Positions 34,601-45,255 of a stretch of 64,000 nt of DNA are shown piece by piece; position 1 is the stretch's first letter; each line of letters starts with the position of its first letter. A program made the position numbers and the translations under genes. Source of the DNA: Apostichopus japonicus (Eukaryota; Echinodermata; Holothuroidea; Aspidochirotida; Stichopodidae); contig NC_092579.1 of NCBI RefSeq assembly GCF_037975245.1, forward strand, positions 2,099,001 through 2,163,000. The letters run 5' to 3'. The notes under the pieces were generated by a model, which was given only the letters and a program-made list of their open reading frames with translations, made no database searches and was not told the DNA's origin.

Positions 34601-35521
34601 AGGGCGTAGGAACCGGGGGGAATGGGGGGCGCCAGCCCCCCTAGTGAAAAATATGGGGGCGGAAGTATCATTCCGCCCCCCGCTTAGCAAGTCAGAAAAC
34701 CCCTTTTTCAATTCTCAATAAATGATAACAACATTTGTCATTTTAGCAGAAAACATTTTGGCAGAAAAAAATCTCATTTGGAGCACCAGACACCCCCTCC
34801 CCTTAGACCCCTCCCCCAGGCCGACCATCAGTCTCCAGCCCCCCCACTCAAAAGTGCCTTCCTACGCCACTGGCAGGTTAACATAATATTAAAGTGCATA
34901 ACAGTCCAAAAATCGTTTACTTACCCTAACCATTTCCTCTCCTGTTTTTAATATGAATTAAAACTGTAGACTCTGAAATTAATGCCGGAATTGAAACATG
35001 GTAGTAATTGGTGTAAAATCATTGAAATTCAAGAATATGCTCTTTCAAAATTCATGAGAACATCCCCTTTACATCTCTGTCCATTATTTACTCAATTATA
35101 TAGAAATAAACTAGAGCAATGTTTTAGAAGTTTTTATTCATAGAAATATTCCAATGACCGAAAGTTTTAAACTTATAAGTAGTAACGAAAGAAAAACATT
35201 TGAAAAAAAAAAAATTGAGCTTTTGTGTAATGGTGATGAATGACATATTTAGAAGTTGTAATATTGAGTACAATTTCTCCATCTTAAATGTTGTTTAGTT
35301 TGACATACATAAGAGGACAATCAAGGAAAGTGATCAAGGTTAAGAGGTGATTATAGATTTAAGTCATAGCAGATGTTTTTTATCTACTTATTTTTTGCAG
35401 CAACTACAAAGAAAATCAGACATTGAAACCACAACCATCCCTGATAAACATTTCAGAGGTGATGTCTGAAATCTCTCTCAAAAACAGGAACCAATCAAAA
35501 GGACATCTGAGTGGGGATTAA
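25700..35521 (+). CDS. Macro-like domain plus three tandem TIR domains protein, 11 exons
   Basis: Exons are 25700(ATG 25769)-25925, 27020-27200, 27661-27775, 28302-28514, 28711-28909, 29842-30004, 30703-30938, 31642-31778, 32666-32881, 33895-34508 and 35401-35521 (stop 35519-35521). Every junction has GT/AG and matching phase; from the ATG the total is 2352 nt, 783 residues. Layout: macro-like region ~15-215, TIR1 ~226-350, TIR2 ~380-510, TIR3 ~585-700, then a polar tail. There is no signal peptide or membrane segment, so a cytosolic protein is likely. TIR domains of this kind cleave NAD+ or scaffold immune signalling; macro folds bind or process ADP-ribose. A joint role in nucleotide-signal immunity is inference. 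The frame is open back to the acceptor at 25700, so the true start could be further upstream. Intron 10 is 34509-35400. Confidence 0.85.
25769..28514 (+). CDS. Exons 1-4: macro-like N-terminal domain
   Basis: Residues about 1-222. Visible landmarks: YYLGDICKL (macro beta-strand followed by GDI, compare the GDIT of macro domains), VDVLLVSAFAG (compare VDAIVNAAN; the Asn-rich loop is replaced), a helical insert SLGLSVEELAEN, a second VLVGDIF, then VITPILTSGSQGFAEAEIVY, which sits where macro domains have their Pro/Ser-Thr-G-x-x-G-Asx phosphate loop, and VKWMKVGLPLKCLKIVQYA, the closing helix and strand. This resembles a divergent macro fold rather than a canonical one. Whether it binds ADP-ribose or a TIR product cannot be read from sequence. 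Junction phases are 1, 2, 0 and 0. Confidence 0.6.
27215..27600 (+). pseudogene. CR1/L2-type LINE 3' fragment in intron 2
   Basis: Broken coding remains resemble the RT C-terminus (a stretch near 27330-27400 on SRD-HV-LL-LLPLVFG, then LTFKELLKTHLMSEAFSDL), followed by a 3' UTR ending GGGCGGGTATGAGTGCATTA and a (TAT)n tail at 27588-27602, the CR1/L2 end signature. It lies wholly within intron 2 (27201-27660). Confidence 0.8.
28711..30004 (+). CDS. Exons 5-6: TIR domain 1 (probable pseudo-enzyme)
   Basis: Residues about 223-343. Box 1 is YDVYISGSKDD. The BB-loop-like segment KMMEGESWQDDM matches the G-x-x-W pattern. After the splice (phase 1, codon GTT) comes VLSPKYLQDAACIEQYNIAL. Aligning C-x-x-E-[YFIL] of active TIRs with C-I-E-Q-Y puts Gln303 at the position of the catalytic Glu (Glu642 in SARM1), with a Glu one residue earlier. 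This domain may therefore be inactive or register-shifted. The intron between the two exons (28910-29841) contains a LINE 3' fragment. Confidence 0.75.
28935..29285 (+). pseudogene. CR1/L2-type LINE 3' fragment in intron 5
   Basis: The translation YKALHDTAPEFLSFLV, then WTSFGEFAVAGPGMWNYLP, matches the conserved C-terminal stretch of CR1/L2 reverse transcriptases (K-x-x-x-x-x-AP-Y-L, then F-x-x-A-x-P-x-x-WN-x-LP). The end GCTGTACAGCGCAAGAGAAT is a 3' tail variant. It lies inside intron 5 of the macro-TIR gene. Confidence 0.75.
30703..32881 (+). CDS. Exons 7-9: TIR domain 2 (canonical)
   Basis: Residues about 343-539. Box 1 YDVFLSYSHAD is a textbook TIR/SARM1-like start. FFDIQEIKQGKAWQRLL corresponds to the BB loop and matches the D-x-x-x-I/L-x-x-G-K pattern of SARM1-type TIRs. 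VSERYLQSAVCNEEYRLAL carries C-x-x-E-Y with Glu456 at the catalytic position, and PLKLLVLKIEDI is the following strand. It is the best candidate NADase of the three. Exon 7's acceptor at 30701-30702 completes an Arg codon begun in exon 6. The C-terminal part (about residues 510-539) is lysine-rich (KHPSKKSKIKFHKTK) and is likely a flexible linker. Confidence 0.85.
32230..32603. repeat. Dispersed repeat, copy B, inside intron 8
   Basis: Same family and orientation as 24989-25371, with small deletions. It lies within intron 8 (31779-32665), 60 bp before the exon 9 acceptor. Confidence 0.9.
33290..33432. repeat. About three degenerate ~50-bp tandem units
   Basis: The phrase (A)GCAGTAGACACAGACTA(A)TA followed by GTGAAACATTCAGACT recurs at about 33313, 33355 and 33396 with substitutions. 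It lies in intron 9 of the macro-TIR gene. Confidence 0.6.
33558..33808. mobile_element. MITE-like element with ~40-bp TIRs, copy A (intron 9)
   Basis: The left end GTTCAACCTGGTTAGCCCTC and the reverse complement of the right end GTTCAACCTGGTTAGTCCTC continue with matching TTGGTTTATACCC-like sequence. The element is 251 bp and noncoding. A second copy starts at 63806 and runs off the window end, showing the same inner blocks in the opposite order (GCTGCAGCTGCTTCATTAGC versus GCTAATGAAGCAGCTGCAGC). No target duplication was fixed. Confidence 0.85.
33895..35521 (+). CDS. Exons 10-11: TIR-like domain 3 and C-terminal tail
   Basis: Residues about 540-783. A charged linker (KEASKLRRLCFKKRFPDYK) leads into HIAISFDKLDQKYASYIQ (box-1 like), MTCGDNKVRLAAMETADRI and VALLSPNYLESPEQVEEFHV, then the strand PILYPIQL. 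The catalytic Glu position is kept (Glu653 in V-E-E-F), but the BB loop lacks the G-x-x-W pattern of TIR1 and TIR2. It is thus divergent. The last exon adds a polar Asn/Ser/Lys tail of about 40 residues ending at TAA 35519-35521. Exon 10 ends with donor AAAG/GTAAGT in phase 2, completed by the C of exon 11 to Ser. Confidence 0.75.
34599..34872. mobile_element. hAT-type MITE in intron 10, 8-bp TSD
   Basis: The left end CAAGGGCGTAGGAACC and the reverse complement of the right end CAGTGGCGTAGGAAGG are flanked by TCAGGTTA (34591-34598) and GCAGGTTA (34873-34880), seven of eight bases equal. The 8-bp duplication and CA(R)K-GGCG ends relate it to the element at 6347-7440. It has G-run and C-run subterminal regions and no coding frame. 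Confidence 0.88.
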
Positions 35522-35628
35522 AAAATCACATCCTTCATTGAGGATAGAAAGTTGCTGCTGCCCTCTATATTTGTACAAAGTAAACATGTCTTCTCTCATT
35601 ACTATCCAAAGGTATTTGATATTACCCA

Positions 35629-36190
35629 TGTTACCATCAGTACATAAAGCTTCCCTCAGTACATCATGCTGCCCTCAGTACATAAAGCTGCCCTCAGCAC
35701 ATTATACTGCCCTGAGAACACAATGCTGCCCTTAGTACATAAAGCTGCCCTCAGCACATAATGCTGCCCTCAGCACATAATGCTGCCCTCAGAACACAAT
35801 GCTGCCCTCAGCACATAATGCTGCACTTTATACACAATGCTGCCCTTAGTACACAATATTGCCCTCAGAACACAATGCTGCCCTCAGCGCATAATGCTGC
35901 CCTCAGTTCATAATGCTGCCCTTAGTACGTAATGCTGCCCTCAGTTCATAATGCTGCCCTCAGTTCATAATGCTGCCCTCAGCTCATAATGCTGGCCTGA
36001 GAACACAATGCTGCCCTCAGCACATAATACTGCCTTCAGCACATAATGCTGCACTTAGAACACAATATTGCCCTGAGGACACAATGCTGCCCTCAGTGCA
36101 TAATGCTACCCTTAGTACATAAGGCTGCCCTCAGTACATCATATTACCCTCAGTACATAATATTATCCAATACCCTCAGTACATAATGCT
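35629..36190. repeat. 19-bp minisatellite
   Basis: About 28 head-to-tail units of CTGCCCTCAGYACATAATG with point variants (CAGAACACAATG, CAGTTCATAATG, TTAGTACATAAAG). It begins about 110 bp after the stop codon of the macro-TIR gene, so the 3' UTR may run into it. It is not coding. Confidence 0.95.
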
Positions 36191-36400
36191 TCTTGCCTTG
36201 CTTTCTGACATAGCGCCACCCCATCATCCTTCACTCTATTACCAACCCGCCATTTACAAAACGTACGCGTCCTTGGATACCCACACAACGCTATTGAGTA
36301 TACTTTCAATTCATAGTGTGTCTTTTCAAAAGGAGTTACTAATTTTTCAGTCAGCCTTCTTAGGCAGGAGACTAAATTCATTCTGGTAAGTTAAGTCTAT
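36191..36400. other. Spacer between minisatellite and LINE
   Basis: No feature seen beyond short open frames on both strands. Confidence 0.5.
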
Positions 36401-39400
36401 GTTCAATTTCATTGTATAGAAGCCATTTAAAACCCGTAGGGAGGTGTTTAATTGCCAATATGACAACCCCTAACACACCTTTAACCGCCCCCCTAGTCGA
36501 AAACCTAAAACTCTCTGATTTTGACATAGACAATAATGACTGGATCCCTGTACAAAATAGCAGAAAAAGACAACGTCCAAACTCCGTTGAAATAAACCCA
36601 TTTCCTAACTCCAAACCAACCACCAAAAAGTCCGCTCAAACAATCATTGTATCAGGAATCCAACCAGTAATATCCAAAAAACCAATAACCCTTGCTAAAC
36701 TAATCAATGAAAAACACCAAATGCCATGATCTCAAACATAAACCGTCTTCGTAGTAACGACATCCTAATTACCCCCGATGACCCTAAATCTGCAAATAGC
36801 CTCCTGAAACCATGGACTCAAAGGGCCAAACTAGGCAACCCCAAACCAAGAATCCCCCCAAGAAATAAGACAGAAACTTCTCCGTAGTAGACTGTGGCAT
36901 AAACCCTGAAATTCAAATCAAAGATATTGAATAAAAACTGAAAGACCAAGAATACACCCCAATGCAAACTAAAAGACTCATTAGTCACGCCACAAACAAT
37001 CCAACTTGGAAAGTAAGTATAACGTTTGAAGAACAAAAAAGAACCTCAACAAACCCTAATCAAACAAGGTTTCTACTTAGGGTACTCTAAACATAAAACA
37101 GAAGAATACCACGAACCCCCCTTATCACTCAGTGCTTCAAATGCCAACTCTTTGGACACACCCACCCTACTTGTAAAAATCATACCAGATGCCTCAGATG
37201 TGGCGAAAACCACAGAGTTAAAGACTGTCCCGAACAAAAAGAAAACACAAAATGTGCCAATTGCTCAGGGACTCATGCCGCCCTTTACAAAGGATGCCCA
37301 AAATTTAAAGAAGCTAAAACTGAAGCTATTAACAAACAACAAGAACAGATTACCTACGCGAATGTAACCAAATCTGCCCTAAAACTGAAATCACAAATAA
37401 AATCGCCACTGAAGACAAATTTAATATAGCAACCTTTGTCATTGAATTAGTACAATAGACCCTTCAAAAAGCCGACATTAATATTAAATCCGACGACCTT
37501 GCCAGTTACGCCACTGTGTTAGCACTATAACACCTAAACTTAAATATCCCAAAAACTGTAATTATGGAACGTCTCCACCAACCCTCAATATTTAGCTATC
37601 TTCAATCACCAAAATGACCAGCACACTCTCTCCTTCGGTCAAGTTCCTCCATCTAAACATCAACAGTGTCCTTCCAACATTAAGCCTCCTACTTAGTATA
37701 ATCACCTACTACTCCCCGGATATCATATCGTTAAATGAAACTAAACTAAATACAAATTCCCATCTAAGCATCCTTGGTTACCAAACTTTCAGAGGAGCAC
37801 TTCTTGCTGTAAAAAAAGGCCACTCTCCTCCCAAACTCAATGCAAACAAGCAATAATTGAAATTGTACTCGAAAGAGACAATAAACCTCTCCACATTATT
37901 AGCTATTATGGTCCCCAAATGAGCCCATATCCACCGCTATAATAAAAAAATGTTCTAATAAAAATACAATACTCTTAGGAGATCTTAATGCCCACCACAT
38001 TATATTTGGCAGCACTGAAATATCTGAAAAAGGCAAATCCCTCTTAGAAATATGTGATAAATACAACTTATCAATAATTAACCAAAATACCAAAACTAGG
38101 ATAAACCCAATAAACAATAATACAGAACTACTTGACTACGCCATAAACTCAAATCACCTCGCAACTAAAACACAATCGATACAAATCCTAGAAGATTACT
38201 AAATCAGTGATCATTTCCCACTCCTGTTTGAGCTAGACATAAACCTCAACCGCATACAAAATAACGAATTGACGTATTACTACAATAAAACAGACTGGAC
38301 ATCATTTAAAAGGGAACTCGTAACAAATTACACTATTGCCAAATACAACAACCAAAACAACGAGCTAAATTACATCGACAAATACTGTGACAGCAATGCC
38401 CAACATATCTTCAATACCTTCAAAAAACACTCCCTTCAAAACAAAAATAAGACGAAAACTAAATAAGAATATTCTTACACTTATCAAACACAGATGTCGC
38501 CTACGTAGAACCTATATTATCTCCCGAGACCTAACTCTAAAAAACCCAAATTAACCAACTTAAAGAACAAATATCGGTAAACGAACAAAACCGCGTCCAA
38601 AACAAATGCGATTCAACCATTAATGACAAAAACCCGAAACACTTTTGGAAAAAATTAAAAACCCCACACGCAGGTAAACAGACCAAGGCCTTAGAGATAA
38701 GGTCTAGGTCATCTGATCACAAAACCTCAAGACCAAACAAAGCTAATTGAATCCTACTTTAACACTATATTTAATATCTTCAATGGCCCCCCCATACGAT
38801 AACAGATTCAAACACGAAAAAGACCGTACAATTGATGCAGCTAGTTTTATCCCCAACCCCTTAGGATGTCTCAACGAAAACATCCCTCTACTCAAAAAAT
38901 AGATATAAACGATTGGTATAGTGCCACAAAAATGCCTCCTCCCCTGGTCTTGACAACAAAAATTACCAAATGCTTAAAAACTCCCCTCCGATATTCATTA
39001 ACTCTCATATTATCCCACTATTTGCCGAACTTCTTAGACTGGGTTATTTCCCAACCCCGTGGAAATCCGCCAAAATGATTTTAATACCGAACCAAATAAA
39101 GACCGCACCAAAATTCAAAACTATCGACCAATCAATCTCCTCCCAGCCTTAAGTAAGATTTTCGAAAGAATTATAGATAACCGCACCAGAACCCCACCTA
39201 GAGCAAACTAACCACTTTTCCCCGTATCAATCGGGCTTCCGCGCACATAAATCTACTATAAACCAAACTTTCCGCTTATCCGAAGAAATTCGCATCGGCT
39301 TTATGAAAAACATGATACCACTGCCCTCTTTCTTGATGCCGAAAAGGCGTTTGATGAAACATGGTACAACGGCATCAGAATTAAACTACTTAACTTTAAT

Positions 39401-39865
39401 CTCCCCTCCAGTTACATCAGACTTCTTTCCTTAGTGAGCGCAATTCAAAAATATGCTACAAAAAAACAATACTCAAAACTATTCCGCTTCGTGCAGGCAC
39501 TCCACAGGGCGCTGTTCTCAGCCCCCTCCTTTACACCCTATTTGTTAATTATCTGAACACCCCCCTCCCCCTCTAACTGAATGCAACTATAGTCAGTACG
39601 CTGACGATATAGCCATTTGGAGCACTAGTAAAAATATCCATATGATGGAACTAAATATTAAAAAGAGCTATTACACATCTCGAAAAATGGTGCTCGATGT
39701 GGAGAATAAAAATAAATCCCTCAAAATCTAACCTAGTCAATGCAGCCTTCCCCGGTACCACTTTCGATAGCAAATTATCTTTTAATCTACATTGTAACAG
39801 AAATGCAGGACGCTGCTGGTCCCACCTTAAATCCATCCAAATCCTCTCACACAAATATATATATA
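36400..39865 (+). pseudogene. Jockey/I-type LINE with zinc-knuckle ORF1, decayed
   Basis: ORF1 remains (about 36460-37400) end in three zinc knuckles: QCFKCQLFGHTHPTC, RCLRCGENHRVKDC and KCANCSGTHAALYKGC. ORF2 begins near 37614 with an endonuclease start (VKFLHLNINSVLPTL, PDIISLNETKL). RT blocks follow: LLPALSKIFERII (about 39140), DAEKAFDETWYNGI (39335-39370), TPQGAVLSPLLYTLFVN in pieces near 39500, and SQYADDIAIWS (39594-39625). Many stops and frameshifts are present. ORF1-with-knuckles plus endonuclease-RT order is that of Jockey/I-like elements; the exact clade is uncertain. It ends at a short (TA)n near 39860. Individual frames in this interval are fragments of this one element. Confidence 0.88.
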
Positions 39866-39954
39866 TATAGTGACAAGTTACCACTGACGAGGGGTTAAGT
39901 GTAAAGGGGACCTTGGCCTCAAACAAGACTGTAAACCTTCAACTTTACCTTGAT

Positions 39955-42032
39955 TAATCACGCCTGTTCATTGGTTATATTTAGTCGTATTGAGCCTTTA
40001 TTTGACACATTTGATCAGACCTGTTATATATTTAGTCGTGTGGATCCTTTATTTGACACATTTGATCAAGCCTGTTATATATTTAGTCGTGTGGATCCTT
40101 TATTTGACACAGTTTATCAAGTCTGTTATATATTTAGTCGTGTGGATCATTTATTTGACACATTTGATCAAGCCTGTTATATATTTAGTCGTGTGGATCC
40201 TTTATTTGACACAGTTTATCAAGTCTGTTATATATTTAGTCGTGTGGATCCTTTATTTGACACATTTGATCAAGCCTGTTATATATTTAGTCGTGTGGAT
40301 CCTTTATTTGACACAGTTTATCAAGCCTGTTATATATTTAGTCGTGTGGATCCTTTGTTTGACACATTTGATCAAGCCTGTTATATATTTAGTCGTGTGG
40401 ATCCTTTATTTGACACATTTGATCTAGCCTGTTATATATTTAGTCGTGTGGATCCTTTATTTGACGCAGTTTATCAAGCCTGTTATATATTTAGTCGTAT
40501 TGATCCTTTATTTGACACATTTGATCAGACCTGTTATATATTTAGTCGTGTGGATCCTTTATTTGACACATTTGATCAAGCCTGTTATATATTTAGTCGT
40601 GTGGATCCTTTGTTTGACACATTTGATCTAGCCTGTTATATATTTAGTCGTATTGATCCTTTGTTTGACACATTTGATCTAGCCTGTTATATATTTAGTC
40701 GTGTGGATCCTTTGTTTGACACATTTGATCAAGCCTGTTATATATTTAGTCGTATTGATCCTTTGTTTGACACATTTGATCAAGCCTGTTATATATTTAG
40801 TCGTGTGGATCCTTTGTTTGACACATTTGATCTAGCCTGTTATATATTTAGTCGTATTGATCCTTTGTTTGACACATTTGATCTAGCCTGTTATATATTT
40901 AGTCGTGTGGATCCTTTGTTTGACACATTTGATCAAGCCTGTTATATATTTAGTCGTGTGGATCCTTTGTTTGACACATTTGATCAAGCCTGTTATATTT
41001 AGTCGTATTGATCCTTTGTTTGACACATTTGATCAGACCTGTTATATATTTAGTCGTGTGGATCCTTTGTTTGACACATTTGATCTAGCCTGTTATATAT
41101 TTAGTCGTATTGATCCTTTGTTTGACACATTTGATCTAGCCTGTTATATATTTAGTCGTGTGGATCCTTTGTTTGACACATTTGATCAAGCCTGTTATAT
41201 ATTTAGTCGTGTGGATTCTTTGTTTGACACATTTGATCAAGCCTGTTATATTTAGTCGTATTGATCCTTTGTTTGACACATTTGATCAGACCTGTTATAT
41301 ATTTAGTCGTGTGGATCCTTTATTTGACACATTTGATCAAGCCTGTTATATATTTAGTGGTGTGGATCCTTTATTTGACACAGTTTATCAAGTCTGTTAT
41401 ATATTTAGTCGTGTGGATCCTTTATTTGACACATTTGATCTAGCCTGTTATATATTTAGTCGTGTGGATCATTTATTTGACACAGTTTATCAAGCCTGTT
41501 ATATATTTAGTCGTGTGGATTCTTTGTTTGACACATTTGATCAAGCCTGTTATATTTAGTCGTATTGATCCTTTGTTTGACACATTTGATCAGACCTGTT
41601 ATATATTTAGTCGTGTGGATCCTTTATTTGACACATTTGATCAAGCCTGTTATATATTTAGTGGTGTGGATCCTTTATTTGACACAGTTTATCAAGTCTG
41701 TTATATATTTAGTCGTGTGGATCATTTATTTGACACATTTGATCTAGCCTGTTATATATTTTGTCATGTGGATCCTTTGTTTGACACATTTGATCTAGCC
41801 TGTTATATATTTAGTCGTGTGGATCGTTTATTTGACACATTTGATCTAGCCTGTTATATATTTAGTCGTGTGGATCCTTTGTTTGACACATTTGATCAAG
41901 CCTGTTATATATTTAGTCGTGTGGATCATTTATTTGACGCATTTGATCTAGCCTGTTATATATTTAGTCGTGTGGATCCTTTATTTGACACATTTGATCA
42001 AGCCTGTTATATATTTAGTCGTGTGGATCCTT
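39955..42032. repeat. 51-bp minisatellite, block 1 (~41 units)
   Basis: The unit begins GTCGTGTGGATCCTTTATTT and continues GACACATTTGATCAAGCCTG then TTATATATTTA: 51 bp, a multiple of 3, so two of three forward frames stay open for hundreds of codons. Variant positions are GTG/ATT, CCT/CAT, TTA/TTG, TTTGAT/GTTTAT and CAA/CTA/CAG. Most would change the amino acid, which argues against selection on a protein. A 49-bp variant unit (missing AT) recurs near 40996, 41246 and 41547. Confidence 0.97.
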
Positions 42033-42034
42033 TA

Positions 42035-43244
42035 TAGTAAGACGGGGTAAAAAAAAACCGTTTCCTTAAAGTTTAACATAAAACTCGTTAGGTAGATGCT
42101 TAGGTAGATATTTTAGCATTGTCAGTTGACAAGTGGGAATACCTTCCTAAATAGCCATAATAAAAATTTCAATCACAATGAGTAAAGGAGAAATTTCAGA
42201 AAAGGGGTGGTTTTTTTTTACCCCGGCTGTTAGTCATTTTTGGGGTAAAAAAAAACCCTGCTGGGGTAAAAAAATTCCACACTGTTAAAACAACATACTA
42301 CCAAAGAAAATGTGCAAAACCACCAGAAATATTTTCAGCACACTTTAGAAAAGCTTTATTTGGGCATTTTCAATCGAGTTCTGCATGAATGAACCTATTG
42401 CCAAACGATAAACTCCGGGAAACAAACCCCACCTTCCGAGACTAAGCAAGATTCTATCAAGACTGTTTAATACCCCCTAAAACATTATTGACCATGTTTT
42501 ATGAGTTTTATTCTATATATAGAATAAAACTATATTAGTATCACATCCAGCTGTGGGGTTGGGACTTAGGGTAGAGAATAATTTAGGACTCTAAAAATAA
42601 CAAGATAACCATATACAGCAGACATATATTGTTAGGCTATAACACTAGGCTAACATAGCAATAACTTAGGTTAAGAACAGGCAACAGTTAGTAATAAAAA
42701 TGTAAATAATTATATTGGTAGAAATTAGAAGAGCATAGATGTACTCCCTGTGTCAATCATATAGCAGTTCTAACATTCTGTGATAAATATAAACCATTTT
42801 GGGAGGAAAATAGGACTGGTCTTTTTTTACCCCAAACGGACACTAAACCCTGGGGTAAAAAAAATCCACGTCATTCAAGAAAACTGGCAGATCGTGCGGG
42901 TAATTACATTACTGATTCATGTAGGTACACCTCTTGTTATCATAACCAAGAAACAAAAACCTCTATATCAGTTCTAATATTTTTTGCGGGATAAAGTTAA
43001 AGGACAGTGTTCAGAACCTAAATATTTGCTATTTTTAGAGTATGGGAAAAATCGGCGCTAAAAGTATTCGTACGCCGATGGAAAAGAATAGTAACAATCA
43101 ATAAAGTATGTCAGAATTGACTTGGGCACCATGGTTTTCACATACACCATACAAAAATGTGTTTCAATTTCTCACGACTTGTAGTGGGGGTGGGTTTTTT
43201 TTTACCCCAACTACCCTGTGGTTTTTTTTTACCCCGATTTACTA
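42035..43244. mobile_element. 1.2-kb TA-flanked element inserted in the minisatellite
   Basis: The minisatellite unit CCTTTATTTGACG is split as CCTTTA/element/TATTTGACG, giving a TA duplication (42033-42034, 43245-43246). The ends are TAGTAAGACGGGGTAAAA and, reverse complemented, TAGTAAATCGGGGTAAAA. TA duplication is typical of Tc1/mariner-type elements. No transposase frame was seen. The motif GGGGTAAAAAAA occurs eight times, in both orientations, near both ends and inside (about 42044, 42210, 42241, 42263, 42820, 42852, 43195 and 43220). Confidence 0.88.
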
Positions 43245-43246
43245 TA

Positions 43247-45255
43247 TTTGACGCATTTGATCTAGCCTGTTATATATTTAGTCGTATTGATCCTTTGTTT
43301 GACACATTTGATCTAGCCTGTTATATATTTAGTCGTGTGGATCCTTTGTTTGACACATTTGATCAAGCCTGTTATATATTTAGTCGTATTGATCCTTTGT
43401 TTGACACATTTGATCAAGCCTGTTATATATTTAGTCGTGTGGATGCTTTGTTTGACACATTTGATCTAGCCTGTTATATATTTAGTCGTATTGATCCTTT
43501 GTTTGACACATTTGATCTAGCCTGTTATATATTTAGTCGTGTGGATCCTTTGTTTGACACATTTGATCAAGCCTGTTATATATTTAGTCGTGTGGATCCT
43601 TTGTTTGACACATTTGATCAAGCCTGTTATATTTAGTCGTATTGATCCTTTGTTTGACACATTTGATCAGACCTGTTATATATTTAGTCGTGTGGATCCT
43701 TTGTTTGACACATTTGATCTAGCCTGTTATATATTTAGTCGTATTGATCCTTTGTTTGACACATTTGATCTAGCCTGTTATATATTTAGTCGTGTGGATC
43801 CTTTGTTTGACACATTTGATCAAGCCTGTTATATATTTAGTCGTGTGGATTCTTTGTTTGACACATTTGATCAAGCCTGTTATATATTTAGTCGTATTGA
43901 TCCTTTGTTTGACACATTTGATCAGACCTGTTATATATTTAGTCGTGTGGATCCTTTATTTGACACATTTGATCAAGCCTGTTATATATTTAGTGGTGTG
44001 GATCCTTTATTTGACACAGTTTATCAAGTCTGTTATATATTTAGTCGTGTGGATCATTTATTTGACACATTTGATCTAGCCTGTTATATATTTTGTCATG
44101 TGGATCCTTTGTTTGACACAGTTTATCAAGTCTGTTATATATTTAGTCGTGTGGATCATTTATTTGACACATTTGATCTAGCCTGTTATATATTTAGTCG
44201 TGTGGATCCTTTGTTTGACACATTTGATCAAGCCTGTTATATATTTAGTCGTGTGGATCATTTATTTGACGCATTTGATCTAGCCTGTTATATATTTAGT
44301 CGTGTGGATCCTTTATTTGACGCAGTTTATCAAGTCTGTTATATATTTAGTCGTGTGGATCATTTATTTGACACATTTGATCAAGCCTGTTATATATTTA
44401 GTCGTGTGGATCCTTTATTTGACGCAGTTTATCAAGTCTGTTATATATTTAGTCGTGTGGATCATTTATTTGACACATTTGATCAGACCTGTTATATATT
44501 TAGTCGTGTGGATCCTTTATTTGACACATTTGATCTAGCCTGTTATATATTTAGTCGTGTGGATCCTTTATTTGACACAGTTTATCAAGTCTGTTATATA
44601 TTTAGTCGTGTGGATCATTTATTTGACACATTTGATCTAGCCTGTTATATATTTTGTCATGTGGATCCTTTGTTTGACACATTTGATCAAGCCTGTTATA
44701 TATTTAGTCGTGTGGATCCTTTATTTGACACATTTGATCAAGCCTGTTATATATTTAGTCGTGTGGATCCTTTGTTTGACACATTTGATCTAGCCTGTTA
44801 TATATTTAGTCGTGTGGATCCTTTATTTGACACATTTGATCTAGCCTGTTATATATTTAGTCGTGTGGATCATTTATTTGACACAGTTTATCAAGCCTGT
44901 TATATATTTAGTCGTGTGGATCCTTTATTTGGCACAGTTTATCAAGTCTGTTATATATTTAGTCGTATTGATCCTTTATTTGACACATTTGATCAGACCT
45001 GTTATATATTTAGTCGTGTGGATCCTTTATTTGACACATTTGATCTAGCCTGTTATATATTTAGTCATGTGGATCCTTTGTTTGACACAGTTTATCAAGT
45101 CTGTTATATATTTAGTCGTGTGGATCATTTATTTGACGCATTTGATCTAGCCTGTTATATATTTAGTCGTGTGGATCCTTTGTTTGACACATTTGATCAA
45201 GCCTGTTATATATTTAGTCGTGTGGATCCTTTGTTTGACACATTTGATCAAGCCT
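43247..45255. repeat. 51-bp minisatellite, block 2 (~39 units)
   Basis: Same unit as block 1. The order of variant units resembles stretches of block 1 (for example around 40640-41010 versus 43283-43640, and 41560-41760 versus 43905-44090), so the array grew by copying multi-unit segments. A 49-bp unit is present near 43629. The 574-codon frame through it has no ATG at a repeat-independent place and ends where the array ends. Confidence 0.97.

Noticed and set aside
35629..36190. CRISPR-like array
   Set aside because: Units are head-to-tail 19-mers without unique spacers, in a eukaryotic genome; it is a minisatellite.
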